DNA of 64,000 nucleotides from Bacteroidales bacterium UBA3297. Lineage in GTDB: Bacteria; Bacteroidota; Bacteroidia; Bacteroidales; Paludibacteraceae. The notes beneath the pieces are model-generated. The model searched no databases, had not been told where the DNA came from, and saw only the letters and a list, made by a program, of their open reading frames with translations. This document shows, piece by piece, positions 62,797-64,000 of this stretch. The translations under genes and the position numbers were made by a program. The stretch is from positions 56,553 through 120,552 of the forward strand of contig DETD01000004.1 of NCBI GenBank assembly GCA_002362105.1, read 5' to 3'. The first letter of the stretch is position 1. Each line of letters starts with the position of its first letter.

Positions 62797-63837
62797 ATGG
62801 AAATTCTTTATCCGCTATTATTCGAGAACAACTTCCACAAAGTTGTATGGGGAGGCAACCGCCTGAAACCACTGAAAGGTCTGGCAGCAGACGACGAGCC
62901 CATAGGCGAGAGTTGGGAGGTAAGCGCTGTTCCCAAAAGCAAAAGTGTGGTAAAGAACGGGCCTTTGGCCGGCAAGGATCTGGAATGCCTGACAAAAGAA
63001 TATAAAGAACTGATGTTGGGAAAAGCCGTAACGAAAAAATACGGGCAGGACTTCCCGCTACTCATTAAATATATAGATGCCGCAAAAGACTTATCGATAC
63101 AAGTCCACCCCGACGACAAACTTGCCAAAAAACGGCACAACTGTTTCGGCAAGACTGAAATGTGGTTTATAATGAAGGCCGAACCCGGCGCCTACCTGTA
63201 TTCAGGCCTGAAAAAGGAGATAAAACCAGAGGACCTGCAAGACTACATCGAGAAAGGCAACATCTGCGACGTACTGGCGAAACACGAGGTTAAAGCCGGA
63301 GATGTGTTTTACATACCATCGGGCCGCATACACGCCATCTGCGGCGGAATCCTTCTGGCCGAAATCCAGCAAAGCAGCGACATCACCTACCGCATATACG
63401 ACTACAACCGTCCAGGGCTAGACGGAAAGCTGAGAGAACTGCACACCGAAGAGGCGAAAGACGCCATCGACTATACCGTAGAGGAAGACTACCGGACGCA
63501 CTACAAGCACATCATCAACAAGCCAGTGCCCGTCATCACCAGCGAGTACTTCGTAACCAAGCTGTTAGAGGTAGACCGCTCGTTCCACCGCAAGTTGTAC
63601 AAGTACGACAGCTTCATCATCTACATGTGTCTCTCGGGCGACTGCACAATCAAGATAAAGAGCACCGACGGCTACGGCTGGTGGAAGATGCCGGCCAAAG
63701 AGAACCGTGAGATACACCTGACAGAAGGCAACAGCTGCCTTATACCAGCATCGGTAGCCGACTTCCACGTAACCCCACACAACGAAAACGGAGTTACCCG
63801 CCTTTTGGAGACATATATCGACAACAAAAATTTCTAA
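62797..63837 (+). CDS. manA: Mannose-6-phosphate isomerase, type I
   Basis: Zinc enzyme interconverting mannose-6-phosphate and fructose-6-phosphate. 346 residues. Zn ligands and active site: QVHPDDKLA, KTEMWFIM and RIHAICGGILLAEIQQSSD followed by ITYRIYDY. Full length for the short bacterial form. Divergent from the DUF4199 operon. It would feed mannose into glycolysis or GDP-mannose into surface glycans. Confidence 0.95.
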   Translation: MEILYPLLFENNFHKVVWGGNRLKPLKGLAADDEPIGESWEVSAVPKSKSVVKNGPLAGKDLECLTKEYKELMLGKAVTKKYGQDFPLLIKYIDAAKDLSIQVHPDDKLAKKRHNCFGKTEMWFIMKAEPGAYLYSGLKKEIKPEDLQDYIEKGNICDVLAKHEVKAGDVFYIPSGRIHAICGGILLAEIQQSSDITYRIYDYNRPGLDGKLRELHTEEAKDAIDYTVEEDYRTHYKHIINKPVPVITSEYFVTKLLEVDRSFHRKLYKYDSFIIYMCLSGDCTIKIKSTDGYGWWKMPAKENREIHLTEGNSCLIPASVADFHVTPHNENGVTRLLETYIDNKNF

Positions 63838-63852
63838 GTAGAAGAAAAAATG

Positions 63853-63860
63853 TAACTTTG
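63853..63860 (+). promoter_or_regulatory. -7 element for the gene beyond the right edge
   Basis: TAACTTTG, a perfect consensus, 16 bases past the manA stop. Confidence 0.55.
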
Positions 63861-63862
63861 CA

Positions 63863-63925
63863 GTGGAACTGTGAGGTTTCCGTGTGCTTGAACACCACGT
63901 AAAAAACAAGGTAGACCGCATCCAC
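63863..63925 (+). promoter_or_regulatory. Candidate SAM-II-like leader pseudoknot
   Basis: GTGG (63863-63866) can pair with CCAC (63895-63898). In the enclosed loop, CTTG (63887-63890) can pair with CAAG (63907-63910) downstream, forming an H-type pseudoknot. The segments GCTTG, CCACGT and an A-rich run then ACAA resemble the SAM-II consensus. An ATG at 63996 (AAAAGAGCAATGGA) could start the regulated gene. A reading frame open from a GTG at 63884 to the edge is an alternative reading. Tentative. Confidence 0.35.
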
Positions 63926-64000
63926 ACCCGCCAGGGAGGGAAAACGGACAGCAACTGCGAACTCCTCAACATTTCCAAACAAAAACAAAAGAGCAATGGA

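Noticed and set aside
63565..63996. Minus frame across the end of manA and the right-edge leader
   Set aside because: Antisense to manA's C-terminus and opposite a consensus promoter; no domain.
1..64000. CRISPR array, tRNA, rRNA, IS element or prophage
   Set aside because: No regularly spaced repeats, no cloverleaf-like or rRNA-like segments, and no transposase, integrase or phage structural proteins were seen in any frame.

Overview
This is a contiguous piece of a chromosome from the phylum Bacteroidota, most likely order Bacteroidales and an anaerobic gut- or rumen-type lineage. Four things point there. (1) Promoters carry the Bacteroidota -7 element TAnnTTTG in front of many genes, and Shine-Dalgarno sequences are rare. 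(2) There is a short primary sigma factor, a fused LpxC-FabZ protein, Bacteroidota-restricted families (DUF4199, putative porin, DUF6452/DUF6048-like pair) and BspA-like leucine-rich repeats. (3) An anaerobic class III ribonucleotide reductase and an oxaloacetate-decarboxylase-type sodium pump suggest anaerobic fermentation. (4) A family 9 glycoside hydrolase suggests breakdown of plant polysaccharide. I see no rRNA, tRNA, CRISPR array, insertion sequence or prophage.

Layout. 1-6.3 kb (minus): partial rfbB, aspartate kinase, then gyrA with a secreted TPR protein. 6.5-9.5 kb (plus): a BspA-like LRR protein, a LysM-LRR protein and a small secreted protein. 9.6-12.3 kb (minus): a DjlA-like TerB/J-domain gene split by one in-frame TAA, then an HtrA protease. 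12.5-18.5 kb (plus): a secreted protein, ffh, folD, rsmE, a small membrane protein, a thioesterase and the primary sigma factor. 18.6-27 kb (plus): porin, periplasmic solute-binding lipoprotein, pyrF and HD hydrolase, then the lipid A operon lpxD-lpxC/fabZ-lpxA. 27-35.2 kb (minus): patatin-barrel protein, htpG, GH9 cellulase and lepA. 35.4-39.3 kb (plus): dus, era, der and a flavin reductase. 39.3-41.5 kb (minus): a metallo-hydrolase and an rRNA m5C methylase. 41.6-47.1 kb (plus): a small secreted protein, a DUF4010/MgtC transporter and the oadG-oadA-oadB sodium pump.

47.1-50.7 kb is an AT-rich decay zone. It holds one YD-repeat secreted protein, one membrane protein and at least two broken genes. 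50.7-55.7 kb (minus): thiG-thiS-thiH under a TPP riboswitch, and nrdD-nrdG. 56.1-62.6 kb (minus): a small membrane protein and a probable seven-gene operon from DUF4199 to transketolase. 62.8-63.8 kb (plus): manA. The last 150 bases hold a promoter and a leader that looks like a SAM-II-type pseudoknot ahead of an unseen gene.

Most of the window is housekeeping: translation and RNA modification, protein targeting, the lipid A and folate/pyrimidine pathways. I did not find a convincing new multi-gene system. The most informative oddities are the stop-split DjlA-like gene, the decay zone, genes sitting directly behind terminator hairpins with no room for a promoter, terminator U-tracts that run into the next gene's promoter, near-leaderless promoters, and the candidate SAM riboswitch at the right edge.
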